From Pavlovales sp. CCMP2436 (lineage: Eukaryota; Haptophyta; Pavlovophyceae; Pavlovales): DNA of 30,238 bases. The stretch is taken from contig MU631537.1 of assembly GCA_026770615.1 (NCBI GenBank), positions 88,648 through 118,885 on the forward strand, given 5' to 3'. Positions 15,271-23,249 of this stretch are shown here, in pieces (position 1 is the first letter of the stretch; each line of letters starts with the position of its first letter). The position numbers and the translations under genes are program-made. The notes beneath the pieces were generated by a model. The model searched no databases. It worked only from the letters and a program-made list of their open reading frames with translations, and had not been told where the DNA came from.

Positions 15271-15780
15271 ATGTCTGAACCAACAACGTGCGACCCTGTC
15301 ACCGAAGGACTGTTGACCAGCCCCGCGATCCCAGCCGTCGATCAGGCTACGCAGACTGCTAAGAAGAAAGCGACACCTGGTCAAGTTCGTGCACTCGCCG
15401 CTGCGCGTAATCGATACAATGCCGAGAGGACCCATAATAAGATGGAGAAACTGAGGCTGAAACTGCTTGGTTATTGCGTGCCGGGTGTACCACCATCATT
15501 GCCATCTCTCCAACACCCACACCGTCAGCGCCACCTCGAGAGAATTATGTTCGCTACTGTTAACTACGATGAAACCTCCAACGATCGTCGAGGAGGTGAA
15601 CGAGATACAAATACATACGCCTACGTTCTTGTGCGACGCACCGTACCACGGCGTCCCCAGTCCACTACCACAAAATCACAGCTTTATACTTTTCTGTGGA
15701 CCACCGCGCAGCGGCAAGAGTTCTTTAAGTACCGCGTTTTTGACGCAACAACACCCTCCAATCTTCGTAAATCAATTTAA
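15271..15780 (+). CDS. Charged protein between penton and ATPase (module 2), overlapping the ATPase gene
   Basis: 169 aa from the ATG at 15271 (MSEPTTCDPV). The first 75 residues are well behaved: an acidic-polar start, then a Lys/Arg/Ala helix (KKKATPGQVRALAAARNRYN). After about 15490 the frame enters the ATPase coding region and looks like a shadow. In the +2 frame the same DNA reads a Pro/Thr segment ending PPRENYVRYC and TAA at about 15563, which resembles the PPIRYV end of the module 1 protein. The true gene may therefore end near 15565 after a frameshift. Same slot as 1699-2148; family not recognised. Confidence 0.5.
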   Translation: MSEPTTCDPVTEGLLTSPAIPAVDQATQTAKKKATPGQVRALAAARNRYNAERTHNKMEKLRLKLLGYCVPGVPPSLPSLQHPHRQRHLERIMFATVNYDETSNDRRGGERDTNTYAYVLVRRTVPRRPQSTTTKSQLYTFLWTTAQRQEFFKYRVFDATTPSNLRKSI

Positions 15781-16291
15781 TCGCGTGTTCGTACTCGTAC
15801 CACAGGGATCATTCGAGTCGATGAAGGACAACCCGTTCAAAGGCCATCACTCGCTCGCACACGAGTTTAATAGCGAGATCCTCAGCGAGATCATTGCATG
15901 CTGCGAGGTGTCGGCTCGGGTGGGCAAGGAGAGTCTATTGCTCATCGACGATTATATGACATCGTTAAAGGACCCTTCGCTGCATAAACAGTTTGAAAAA
16001 GTGGTCGCGAATCGCCGTCATCTTAAACTCTCAGTGTGGGTAATATCGCAGACGTTTAATGCATTACCGCTTAGCACACGCAAACTGCTCTCGCACATCG
16101 CGCTGTTCAAATCAGCGAATTTGAAGGAGATCGAAAACGTTAGGTCTGAGCTTGTTTCCCGTTCACGAGAGGATTTTGATGCAACTTATCGTCATATTTT
16201 CAGGGTTGGCGGAGACCCGCACGCGTTCATGTGGGTCGACGTTGCGACTGGCGAGATCTACAACAAATTCTCGAGATTGGTCGTAACATAA
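15569..16291 (+). CDS. Virion genome-packaging ATPase, A32/FtsK-HerA type (module 2)
   Basis: 240 aa from the ATG at 15569 (MKPPTIVEEV), chosen because it aligns with the N-terminus of the module 1 ATPase; the frame is open to 15467. Walker A GPPRSGKSS at residues 44-52, Walker B LLLIDD at 123-128, then W-V-I-S-Q-T and a P-L-S-T-R-K-L-L segment, and E-I-Y-N-K-F near the end. It drives DNA packaging. It is followed after 35 bp by the Pro-rich protein ORFs, the mirror of module 1. Intact. Confidence 0.9.
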   Translation: MKPPTIVEEVNEIQIHTPTFLCDAPYHGVPSPLPQNHSFILFCGPPRSGKSSLSTAFLTQQHPPIFVNQFNRVFVLVPQGSFESMKDNPFKGHHSLAHEFNSEILSEIIACCEVSARVGKESLLLIDDYMTSLKDPSLHKQFEKVVANRRHLKLSVWVISQTFNALPLSTRKLLSHIALFKSANLKEIENVRSELVSRSREDFDATYRHIFRVGGDPHAFMWVDVATGEIYNKFSRLVVT

Positions 16292-16299
16292 AAAATCTC
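16291..16299 (+). promoter_or_regulatory. AAAAATCTC motif before the module 2 Pro-rich protein ORFs
   Basis: AAAAATCTC starting at the last base of the ATPase stop codon and ending 27 bp before the ATG at 16327. Part of the five-copy set. Confidence 0.5.
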
Positions 16300-16326
16300 A
16301 TTAAAAATGACAAGTAGAATCACATC

Positions 16327-16476
16327 ATGACGCATTTTGTGATTCACAAAAACCAGAGCGATCAATTCATGAACCCGTACGCGATTAAACCCTCAGATCC
16401 CAGACCACGCTCGACCTACTACCTAACCCCAGACGGGAACCCGTACGTCGGTGTAATGTTTCGCCTGTGGCCATAA
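16327..16476 (+). CDS. Short N-terminal ORF of the module 2 Pro-rich protein (49 aa)
   Basis: 49 aa, basic and aromatic, with PSDPRPRSTYYLTPDG-NPYVG and an end in Pro followed by TAA at 16474-16476. It matches the 63-aa ORF at 709-900 in its DPR-x-R-[ST] and G-x-PY-x-G blocks and in its stop position. The 390-aa ORF starts two codons after the stop in the same frame. It may be a small separate gene or the start of a readthrough protein. Unknown function. Confidence 0.45.
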   Translation: MTHFVIHKNQSDQFMNPYAIKPSDPRPRSTYYLTPDGNPYVGVMFRLWP

Positions 16477-16482
16477 AATGAC

Positions 16483-17655
16483 ATGTGGTCGGGGGTGCAA
16501 CTCGATGAATCCTCGGTGAAACTTACACTGCACAAGAATCCTATTTTGGTCGACTACAGCGTGCCGATGCCCGAGTCTGCCCCTGAACCTTTGAGGACCG
16601 AGCTCACAGTGTTGAACGTTGGGTACGGCATACCTGAAGTGACTATTATGTCGGACCCCCATCTCAAAAATTACATAAACCCGCGCGATGCTCCGTTCCT
16701 TGCGCAGAGACTATCGCTCGGAGTTCTTCCTATAACATTCGAGGGTGCTCGTGCGGTTGACGCAACAGGCTTTGTTGCACCGAGTCAGCTGACCGGGTCT
16801 GTCACTGCACCGCTCCCCGCGTACCACGTCCAGCAGGTCCCCAGTACCCGTCAGATCTTCAACCCAATGGCGCCGGCGATATCATCGGTCGCAGTACCAA
16901 AAATACCAGTCACGACCAAATCTGCTGCCGGTCCGAGTGCCGATCCGAGCTCAAGTCCTGATCCCGCAACACCGATCAAGGAGAGCAGAAAATCGCAGGC
17001 AACATCGTCACTCGTGGTAAACCCGCGGACACCGAAACCCGTCGCGGAGGCAATGACTATCACCGGCGTTCCCATTATTCAATCAAATTCGCATCCTTCG
17101 ACGCACGTGAGCGGTGAAGACCCTGAGGCCCTCGTTGTTCAGACGAGAGCTGCTGAGATGACCGCTGTGGCCGAGGCTAATGAGATCGCACACTTGAAGT
17201 CGCAGGCGCCGGCGTGGATAGAGATGCAACGACCATCTTTACGCGCAACCGATCTCCTCGCCATCAGGGACATTACACAATTCGTCTCGGACACACGTGA
17301 TCAATACCGTCTCAGCTATCTCGCAAACGCGCAAATTCCACCGACACGGTACTCTCTGACCTTTATCAGTCTGACCTCTGTGCGCAATCTCGTGATTAGC
17401 GAGTACAACATCCAAAAGGCAAGGCAGCTTCACGAGCAGGATGCTCTCAATACTATCGCGGCTCGCTTCAAAGATAGCAGTAAGGCGAGGAGCATCGAGC
17501 AGAAAAGAATCGACGACGCCCTCTTGTTGGCTACGGAGAAGAGAGCCAAGGCCGCTGCGCTTCGGAAACAACGACGTCAAGAAGCTGCTGCGAGGAAGGT
17601 CGTTGCAGACACGCTTGCGGGGATCGTCGTACGACGCCGAGCGCCACCGCCGTAG
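16483..17655 (+). CDS. Pro/Ala-rich virion-associated protein (module 2, 390 aa)
   Basis: 390 aa. The N-terminal 120 residues look folded (WSGVQLDESS, LTVLNVGYGIPEV, NPRDAPFLAQRLSLG). The middle (about 130-230) is low-complexity Pro, Ala, Ser and Thr. The C-terminal 120 are helical, with a basic coiled segment (LLLATEKRAKAAALRKQRRQ). Its N-terminal region resembles the broken frame at 79-708. It is last in the rightward set coiled protein, ATPase, 49-aa ORF, this gene, and ends about 290 bp before R2. A fibre, core or tegument-like structural role is possible; nothing in the sequence decides it. Confidence 0.65.
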   Translation: MWSGVQLDESSVKLTLHKNPILVDYSVPMPESAPEPLRTELTVLNVGYGIPEVTIMSDPHLKNYINPRDAPFLAQRLSLGVLPITFEGARAVDATGFVAPSQLTGSVTAPLPAYHVQQVPSTRQIFNPMAPAISSVAVPKIPVTTKSAAGPSADPSSSPDPATPIKESRKSQATSSLVVNPRTPKPVAEAMTITGVPIIQSNSHPSTHVSGEDPEALVVQTRAAEMTAVAEANEIAHLKSQAPAWIEMQRPSLRATDLLAIRDITQFVSDTRDQYRLSYLANAQIPPTRYSLTFISLTSVRNLVISEYNIQKARQLHEQDALNTIAARFKDSSKARSIEQKRIDDALLLATEKRAKAAALRKQRRQEAAARKVVADTLAGIVVRRRAPPP

Positions 17656-17944
17656 AGTCTAGCACGATCTATTATGAACATTCACGGTTAAAACACACGA
17701 TCCAAAATGATTCGCGCACGGCATTGTCGCTCTCTCCAAAAGGAGTTTTCACCAGTGCATTTTTCGAGGTGCGCTCTCTTTTCGATCTGAGCCGTCCGAC
17801 TATGAAGAAACGTTTTCGATATTTTTTTTTCATTTGCAAAACCATCTCTCTGTAATTCTCAGATTATTTTTTAGAACTCTCTATAAAAGAAGTATATGTA
17901 AATAAAGTCACAAAAGACCGAGCAAGAAAAGCCGTCCGGGCTCA
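17656..17944. other. A/T-rich intergenic stretch between module 2 and R2
   Basis: No ORF. It contains TTCACGGTTAAA (about 17680), the reverse complement of TTTAACCGTGAA just inside R2 (about 17958), plus a T-run near 17820 and TGCGCTCTCTTTT like the sequence before R1. A/T-rich leaders here may include transcript ends. Confidence 0.4.
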
Positions 17945-18298
17945 TTTACGATCGTGCATTTAACCGTGAACGATCTTATTTGACCACGCGCGTTTTCGAC
18001 ATTGAAAAAAAGATGGGACTGAACCCCCCCTTTTTTTTTGAAAACAACGATGGCGGCAAAAATGGCGTGAGTGACTCCGGACGGGTGCGGCAATGCGACG
18101 GGGTCTACTAGGACTCGGCGGCCGGCCACCTGCTTACCCTCGATGACCTTGGACGACCTCGGACGACCGCGGCGTGTTCGCGATGTGCCCTTTCCGCGGC
18201 GTGTTCACAATGTGCGCTTTCCTTGTTACCAACGATCATGTGCTCTTTCCACGGCGTGTTCGCGATGTGCGCTTTCCTTGTCACCGACGATCATGTAC

Positions 18299-18430
18299 GC
18301 ACTCCACCACGCACTCCACCACGCACTCCACCACGCACTCCACCACACACTCCACCACGCACTCCACCACACACTCCACCACACACTCCACCACACACTC
18401 CACCACACACTCCACCACGCACTCCACCAC
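18299..18430 (+). repeat. Minisatellite, 11 units of 12 bp (RCACTCCACCAC)
   Basis: Eleven head-to-tail 12-bp units, differing only in G or A at the first base. It lies inside R2. At the corresponding place R1 has a looser array of ACGACCACGTCCGCTTC-type units, so the minisatellite was rebuilt independently in one copy. Confidence 0.95.
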
Positions 18431-18497
18431 ACCCATCCATGTCTCCAACCTCGTCCTCCCACCCGTCTCCATGACCCTCCGAGACCCTCCACGAAAT

Positions 18498-18862
18498 CCA
18501 AAACTGTCCTAGTACTGAACGATTTGCGCACTCACACTTCACCGTGCCACCACACAACCACCACGGTTTTACAAACACGGTCCTCCGAAATCTGCGCGTT
18601 CACCGTTAAATCCGTCATTTCCACAAAACGAAACACACCCGAAATCATCTGCGAAATCCATAAACATCCAAAACTGTCCCCGCACTGAACGATTTGCGCA
18701 CTCACAGTCCACCGTGCCACCACACGATCACCACGGTTTTACACCCACGGCTCATAACGCACTCCTCCGCCAAATCCAAAACTGTCCCCGCACTGAACGA
18801 TTTGCGCACTCACACTTCACCGTGGCACCATGCGACCACCACGGTTTTACGAACACGGTCCA
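18498..18862 (+). repeat. Three ~85-bp units with AAAACTGTCC inside R2
   Basis: Units begin CCAAAACTGTCC at 18498, 18668 and 18776 (spacing 170 and 108 bp) and share GAACGATTTGCGCACTCACA, CACCGTGCCACC or CACCGTGGCACC, and CACGGTTTTAC. Equivalent to the two units of R1. Confidence 0.8.
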
Positions 18863-19082
18863 CCGAGATCTGCGCGTTCTCCGTTAAAACCGTCTTTTTG
18901 ACAAAAACGAAATCAACTCAAATCCAAAACGATCAAATCGGACCCGCCAAAACCGAGATAATCACACATGAATCACGCGCGATTTTACACACGGGACCAG
19001 GAAACTATCGCGACAAAAATGGACACACGGGTTTCAAAACTGTCCCCGCTCGTAACTTACCATACACACACACGCCGAGCCC

Positions 19083-21086
19083 GTGTCGGGCATCCTGAGA
19101 CCAGCTGGCGTCATACCGCTTGCTCTTCAGCATGACTCGCAGCGGCGTGATCGAGTGTCGCGGAGCCGCAGTCCCGCCGCCGTCGCCGCCCGCAGTCCCG
19201 CCGCCGTCGCCGCCCGCAGTCCCGCCGCCGTCGCCGCCCGCAGTCCCGCCGCCGTCGCCGCCCGCAGTCCCGCCACCGTCGCCGCCCGCAGTCCCGCCGC
19301 CGTCGCCGTCCGCAGTCCCGCCGCCGCCGTTGTCGCACGCAGGCCCGCCGCCGCCAGTCCAGCTGCCGCCGCCGCCGTCGCCGCTGCCGTCGCGCACGCA
19401 CGACCGACCAACACGTCGTTCTTCGACGGGCGGTCAGTCATCATCCCCAATAACTACCGACAGGTGCAACGCTCGGAGCAGGCCGCTGACTGGCAGCGCG
19501 CCATGGAGGAGCACCTCAAGATGCACGATAACATGGGTACATTCCAAGTGGTCGTCGTGCCGGTCAAGACGAGGCTGCTCCCCTGTCGCTGGGTCTACTC
19601 GCTCAAGACGAGTAACGAGAACGAGGTGACGCGCTTCAAGGCTCGTACCGTGGTATGGGGCAACATGCAACGCCCCGGGATCGACTTCAAGGAGACGTCC
19701 TCGCCCACCGTTCGTGCCAAGCAGATCCGCCTGATGATCGCAGTCGGCGCCAGAGTTCACGGTGAGCGCTTGGGCAAGTGCGCGGACCCGCAGGTCGCCG
19801 TGCTGTCGATCAGCGACGTGCTCTCCGTCGGAGACGTTAAGGACGCCTATCTTAACTCGCGGCTCGAGGAGGACAACGCGCTGACGGAGCTGCCGCCGGG
19901 CTTCGAGTCCGAGCTCTCCGTGCCCGACGGGTTCAAGGTCGCAGCTCGGCAAGTTCGGGCTCACCCCGGCCTTCGTCAGTCGGGACGAGCCTGGTTCAAG
20001 AACAATCGAGCGCGGCTGCTCGAGCGTGGGTTTATCCAGTCCGAGGTCGCGCCGTGCATCTTCTTCAAGGACACGATGTGTGGGGGCTTCATCGCCGTCG
20101 GCGTCTTCGTCGATGACATGCTCGCCCTGAACGCGTCTGCCAACTCGCTGGCGTTCAAGGAGCTCGCCGACTCGCTCAAGGAGCACTACGTGATCACGCA
20201 TCAAGACCTGGACAAGTTCTTGGGCGTACAGTTCGAGATCGGCAAGACGGGCATCAGGATGCACCTGACGCAGTATATCACCGGCATCCTCGCTCGCTTC
20301 GAGATGTCGGAGTGCCGGGTCAAGCGCAACCCGGAGTCGTTGCGCGACGACCCCATCACGGCTCCGGACGAGACGATGCTCAACCGCAAGGACATCTTGC
20401 TCTACCAGGAGATGACGGGCACGCTCCTGTTCTGCGTGACGATGTGCCGGCCTGACCTCGCTCACTCCGTCGGCATGTTGGCGCGGCGCATGAGCAAGCC
20501 GCGGGTGCGCGATCACGTCGCGGCGTGTCGTGTCTTCCGCTACCTCCAGGGCACCAAGGACCTCGGCATCTTGTTCAAGTACAAGGAGGACTCCAAGCAC
20601 CCCGGCCTCGTGGCGTATGCCGACTCCGACTGGGGCGCAGACACGGAGGGGCGCAGGTCGACAAGCGGCTACGTCGTGATGTTCAACGGCGCGCCGGTGT
20701 CGTGGCAGAGCAGCATGCAGTCGATCGTCGCGCTTTCCACTTGCGAGGCCGAGTACATCGCTACCTCGGACGCGGCGCACGAGGTCTGCTACATGCGCGA
20801 GGTCGCCTCGTTCATCCGCAACCCGCAGCCCGGCCCGACGGTCCTGTACGAGGACAACCAAGGCACGGTCCAGCTGGTCGAGAACCCGGTGCACCACAAG
20901 CGCACCAAGCACATCGATGTAAAGTACCATTACATCCGCGCAGCGCAGGAGAACAGCGTGATCAAGGTCGAGAAGATTCACACGGACCTCAACCACGCCG
21001 ACATCATGACCAAGGCGGCGACGACGATAACGTTCCGCCGGCACGTCGACGCCCTCATGCAGCCGGCGGTGCAGCCGGCGGAGTAG
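19083..21086 (+). mobile_element. Ty1/copia retroelement fragment: reverse transcriptase and RNase H
   Basis: A 667-codon frame. The first 100 codons are a 24-bp tandem repeat read as SPAAVAAR units and are probably not protein of the element. From about residue 105: W-Q-R-A-M-E-E-H and W-V-Y-S-L-K, R-F-K-A-R-T-V-V-W-G, the active-site-like VFVDDMLAL, L-G-V-Q-F-E-I, then RNase H with YADSDWG and R-R-S-T-S-G-Y, SW-Q-S, and LSTCEAEYIA, ending H-x-x-T-K-H-I-D-V-K-Y-H. This is the copia RT (RVT_2) and RNase H. The usual KALYGL segment is replaced by RQVRAHPGL. Gag, protease and integrase are missing, so it is a 5'-truncated, probably dead copy. Its stop lies within a second 24-bp repeat. Confidence 0.9.
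19168..19311 (+). repeat. 24-bp tandem repeat, six units, before the copia RT
   Basis: Six units of GCAGTCCCGCCGCCGTCGCC plus GCCC with few changes, then a decayed seventh. Keeps the reading frame open because 24 is a multiple of three. Confidence 0.9.
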
Positions 21087-21206
21087 CTGGCGGTGCAGCC
21101 GGCGGAGTAGCCGACGGTGCAGTCGGCGGAGTAGCCGGCGGCGCAGCCGGTGGAGTAGTCGGCGGCGCAGCCGGCGGAGTAGCCGGCGACCCAGCCGGCG
21201 GGTTCA
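21063..21206 (+). repeat. 24-bp tandem repeat, about six units, after the copia RNase H
   Basis: Units of the form CCGGCGGTGCAGCCGGCGGA plus GTAG; the first carries the stop codon of the copia frame and each later unit repeats TAG in frame. The sixth unit is degenerate. Confidence 0.85.
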
Positions 21207-21841
21207 AGTAACGACACAGCCGCGCTGAGCAGCCCAGACGTGGGCCATGCTCGGCAGGCAAGTCGACGCCATCATGCTGGGCATCAACCAGTACTGATGA
21301 CGCGGGGGGGTGTTGGCGGGATGGCTATTGTATATGCTCTTATAGCTACTGATCAGGGCTATTGCATATATCCAAGCTATACTGCCTACATGCCTGCCCG
21401 CAGCACACAGCACCGCACACACTTACTGGCCACAACCCGTGTCATACGGGAACCAGTTGCTGGTTTGGCTCATTCTACTCGGTAGATATGCAGCCACAGC
21501 ACAGTGATGAGCAATGGCTCGATATAGCAACACGGATTGCTGACGCGACTATTTCGGTCGCTGCAACTGGATTGTGTTGCTATTCAGAGGTCGCTGAGTT
21601 TGCTTTTTGCACTCTCTCACGTAAAACTCTAACTCGCTGTAGTTGATCCTGTCGCCCGTCGAGACGACGGGCACCCTCTAGCGCTGCAAGGACTAGAGGA
21701 GAGGCGGAGCGACCGGCTAACACCAACAATGTACCCGCTTTGAGCGTCACATCGTATCTACATTTTCAAATAAGACAGTTTCTACCTTTTTCACTGTTTG
21801 ATTTTTTTTCACCGTTTTTTTTCCTCTTCTTTTTTCTACGA

Positions 21842-21877
<36 letters not shown>

Positions 21878-22215
21878 GTCTCTCTCTGTTTTTTCTTCTT
21901 TCTTCTGCCTTGGCCGACTCTCCTCCCTGACCGCGTTGCGTCCCTCTCGTATACGCTCCCCAGCGCGAGGTCCGCGAGATTTCGGGGAAAAAGGGGTGTG
22001 AGAAGGTGGGATAAAAAGGGGTTGGGAGGCTCCCTCTCACTTCCCTTTAGCTACTAGAAGAAGAAAAGTACGCCCGTCCCCTCTCTTTGTAAGTCTCTGG
22101 CGCTGGCTTCGCGCGCCAAAGAGCGACGGACGAATTTTTAAAAGCGCGAAAGTGTCAAGGACCGACCGTCACAGTGAATTCCAGTCAGAACACACAGTCA
22201 GAACAAACAGTTAAA
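21207..22215. other. Gene-free stretch with a CT microsatellite
   Basis: No ORF here has convincing composition. It holds a (TC)n tract at about 21844-21890 next to T-rich sequence and a short hairpin GCCCGTC-GAGAC-GACGGGC near 21653. CAGTCAGAACA repeats appear near 22180-22205, just before the foldback element. Confidence 0.5.
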
Positions 22216-22400
22216 TATATTTATGATAGGGATTCAAGCTGGCGTCTGACTGTTCTGAATTTTGCGCTGGTCTGAGCACTGCGTCGTCCATTGCCTGCTG
22301 CGTGCCTTAGTCGGCTGCGCTGGCTTGGGCGACGCAGCGCTCAGACCAGCACAACATTCAGAACAGTCAGACGCCAGCTTGAATCCCTATCATAAATATA
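22216..22400. repeat. Foldback element, two 71-bp inverted arms
   Basis: Arms 22216-22286 and 22330-22400, with 45 bp perfect at the outer ends and two mismatches in the inner part, and a 43-bp loop. An additional copy of the right arm with its outer flank is at 29432-29540, so this is a dispersed element family of MITE or foldback type. Confidence 0.85.
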
Positions 22401-22435
22401 GAGCGGCTCAGCATGGTTCAACAAGTGTTGTTCAC
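22329..22435 (+). repeat. Dispersed repeat, copy 1
   Basis: Includes the right arm of the foldback element and the flank AGCATGGTTCAACAAGTG. It matches 29432-29540 with few changes. Confidence 0.8.
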
Positions 22436-22728
22436 TCACTGACTTGGTCGACGTCAGACGTTAGTCCTGGCAGCAGGGATGGTGGTGAAATAGTTAAATA
22501 CACAGTCAAAGTACGCACTCAGAACACACACTCACATCTGACAGAGCACAGTCACGCATCACGGCGGATTTGCACGCCTGGCCTTGACACCTTTTGGATT
22601 ACTGTCACGCATGACGTTTTCTCTTTGTGCTGTATCTGCTGGAACGCGGAGTTGGCTACTCTGTTCTGAGCGGCGAGACCAGCGCTTAAATTTGGGTGAT
22701 TTTCTTTATCCATTAAATTCTTTTCTAT

Positions 22729-23148
22729 GGGTCGAAATCCGAATTAGTGGCGCGATTCCGCACTGGGGAGGGGGATAAGCTGTGGCCGGGTCGAAGAAGT
22801 AGAGATCGTTCGCCTCTGCGCGCTAAGTGTCGATAGCTGTTGTCGAATAGATCCCTCCTCGACGGTGGGAGCCCACCTCGTGTGCCTCTCGTGTGCCTCT
22901 GGGGTCGACAACATACTGAAGGTAACTAACATTTCCGATTTTCAGCGTTCGGAAGCGAAAAGAAAGTCATGGTTCCCGAAGTGGTGCACAAAAGTTAGTT
23001 GCAGATTCGTGAATGGGGCGCCGCCCCATTCACGAATCTGCAACTAACTTTTGTGCACCACCTCCGGTTCGTGAGTTGCTCCAGAGGATTTTCACCGGAT
23101 TTTTTCGCGATTTTCCCCCGGACTGGCCACTAATTTGGATTTCGACCC
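22729..23148. mobile_element. Putative non-autonomous element with 23-bp terminal inverted repeats
   Basis: 22729-22751 (GGGTCGAAATCC...TAGTGGC) is the reverse complement of 23126-23148 with one mismatch. The 420 bp between outer ends have no transposase ORF. It contains a perfect palindrome at 22981-23061. No clear target duplication was found. Confidence 0.6.
22981..23061. repeat. Perfect palindrome, 39-bp arms with a 3-bp loop
   Basis: Arms 22981-23019 and 23023-23061 are exact reverse complements, starting GTGGTGCACAAAAGTTAG, with loop GCC. Such a structure would extrude as a cruciform or give a tight RNA hairpin. Confidence 0.95.
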
Positions 23149-23161
23149 CTATGGGGGTAAT

Positions 23162-23217
23162 TTACTAATTTAATTGCGAGCCCTGTTAGTTACTAATTAA
23201 ATTGCGAGCCCTGTTAG
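23162..23217 (+). repeat. 28-bp direct tandem duplication
   Basis: Two 28-bp units starting TTACTAATT at 23162 and 23190, one mismatch, sharing GCGAGCCCTGTTAG. It lies just outside the 22729-23148 element and may be part of its insertion site or terminus. Confidence 0.8.
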
Positions 23218-23249
23218 CGGCGGGAGACCCCAAAGAAGGAGCACAACTG

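Larger units (their letters stand above)
17945..19072 (+). repeat. Long direct repeat R2 (right copy)
   Basis: About 1128 bp, same orientation and anchor order as R1 (5069-6014), diverged by substitutions and different numbers of internal units. It ends in CCATACACACACA next to GC-rich, copia-containing sequence, so its right end may be the edge of the viral insertion. Open frames inside it are repeat-derived and not counted as genes. Confidence 0.7.

Noticed and set aside
79..17655. A changed genetic code with TAA and TAG read as Gln
   Set aside because: The polymerase, capsid, penton and ATPase genes have no internal TAA or TAG in well over 2000 codons, and several end in TAA or TAG.
18299..18430. 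CRISPR array
   Set aside because: Units are 12 bp, head to tail, with no spacers; the context is eukaryotic.
18071..18688. Open frames across the R2 minisatellite on both strands
   Set aside because: The 12-bp unit gives stop-free frames on both strands by itself.
19434..21044. 536-codon minus-strand frame opposite copia
   Set aside because: A shadow of the RT/RNase H reading frame caused by high GC; the plus strand has clear motifs.
21740..22057. 105-codon frame over the CT microsatellite
   Set aside because: Ser-Leu repeats from (TC)n; no start context or folded region.
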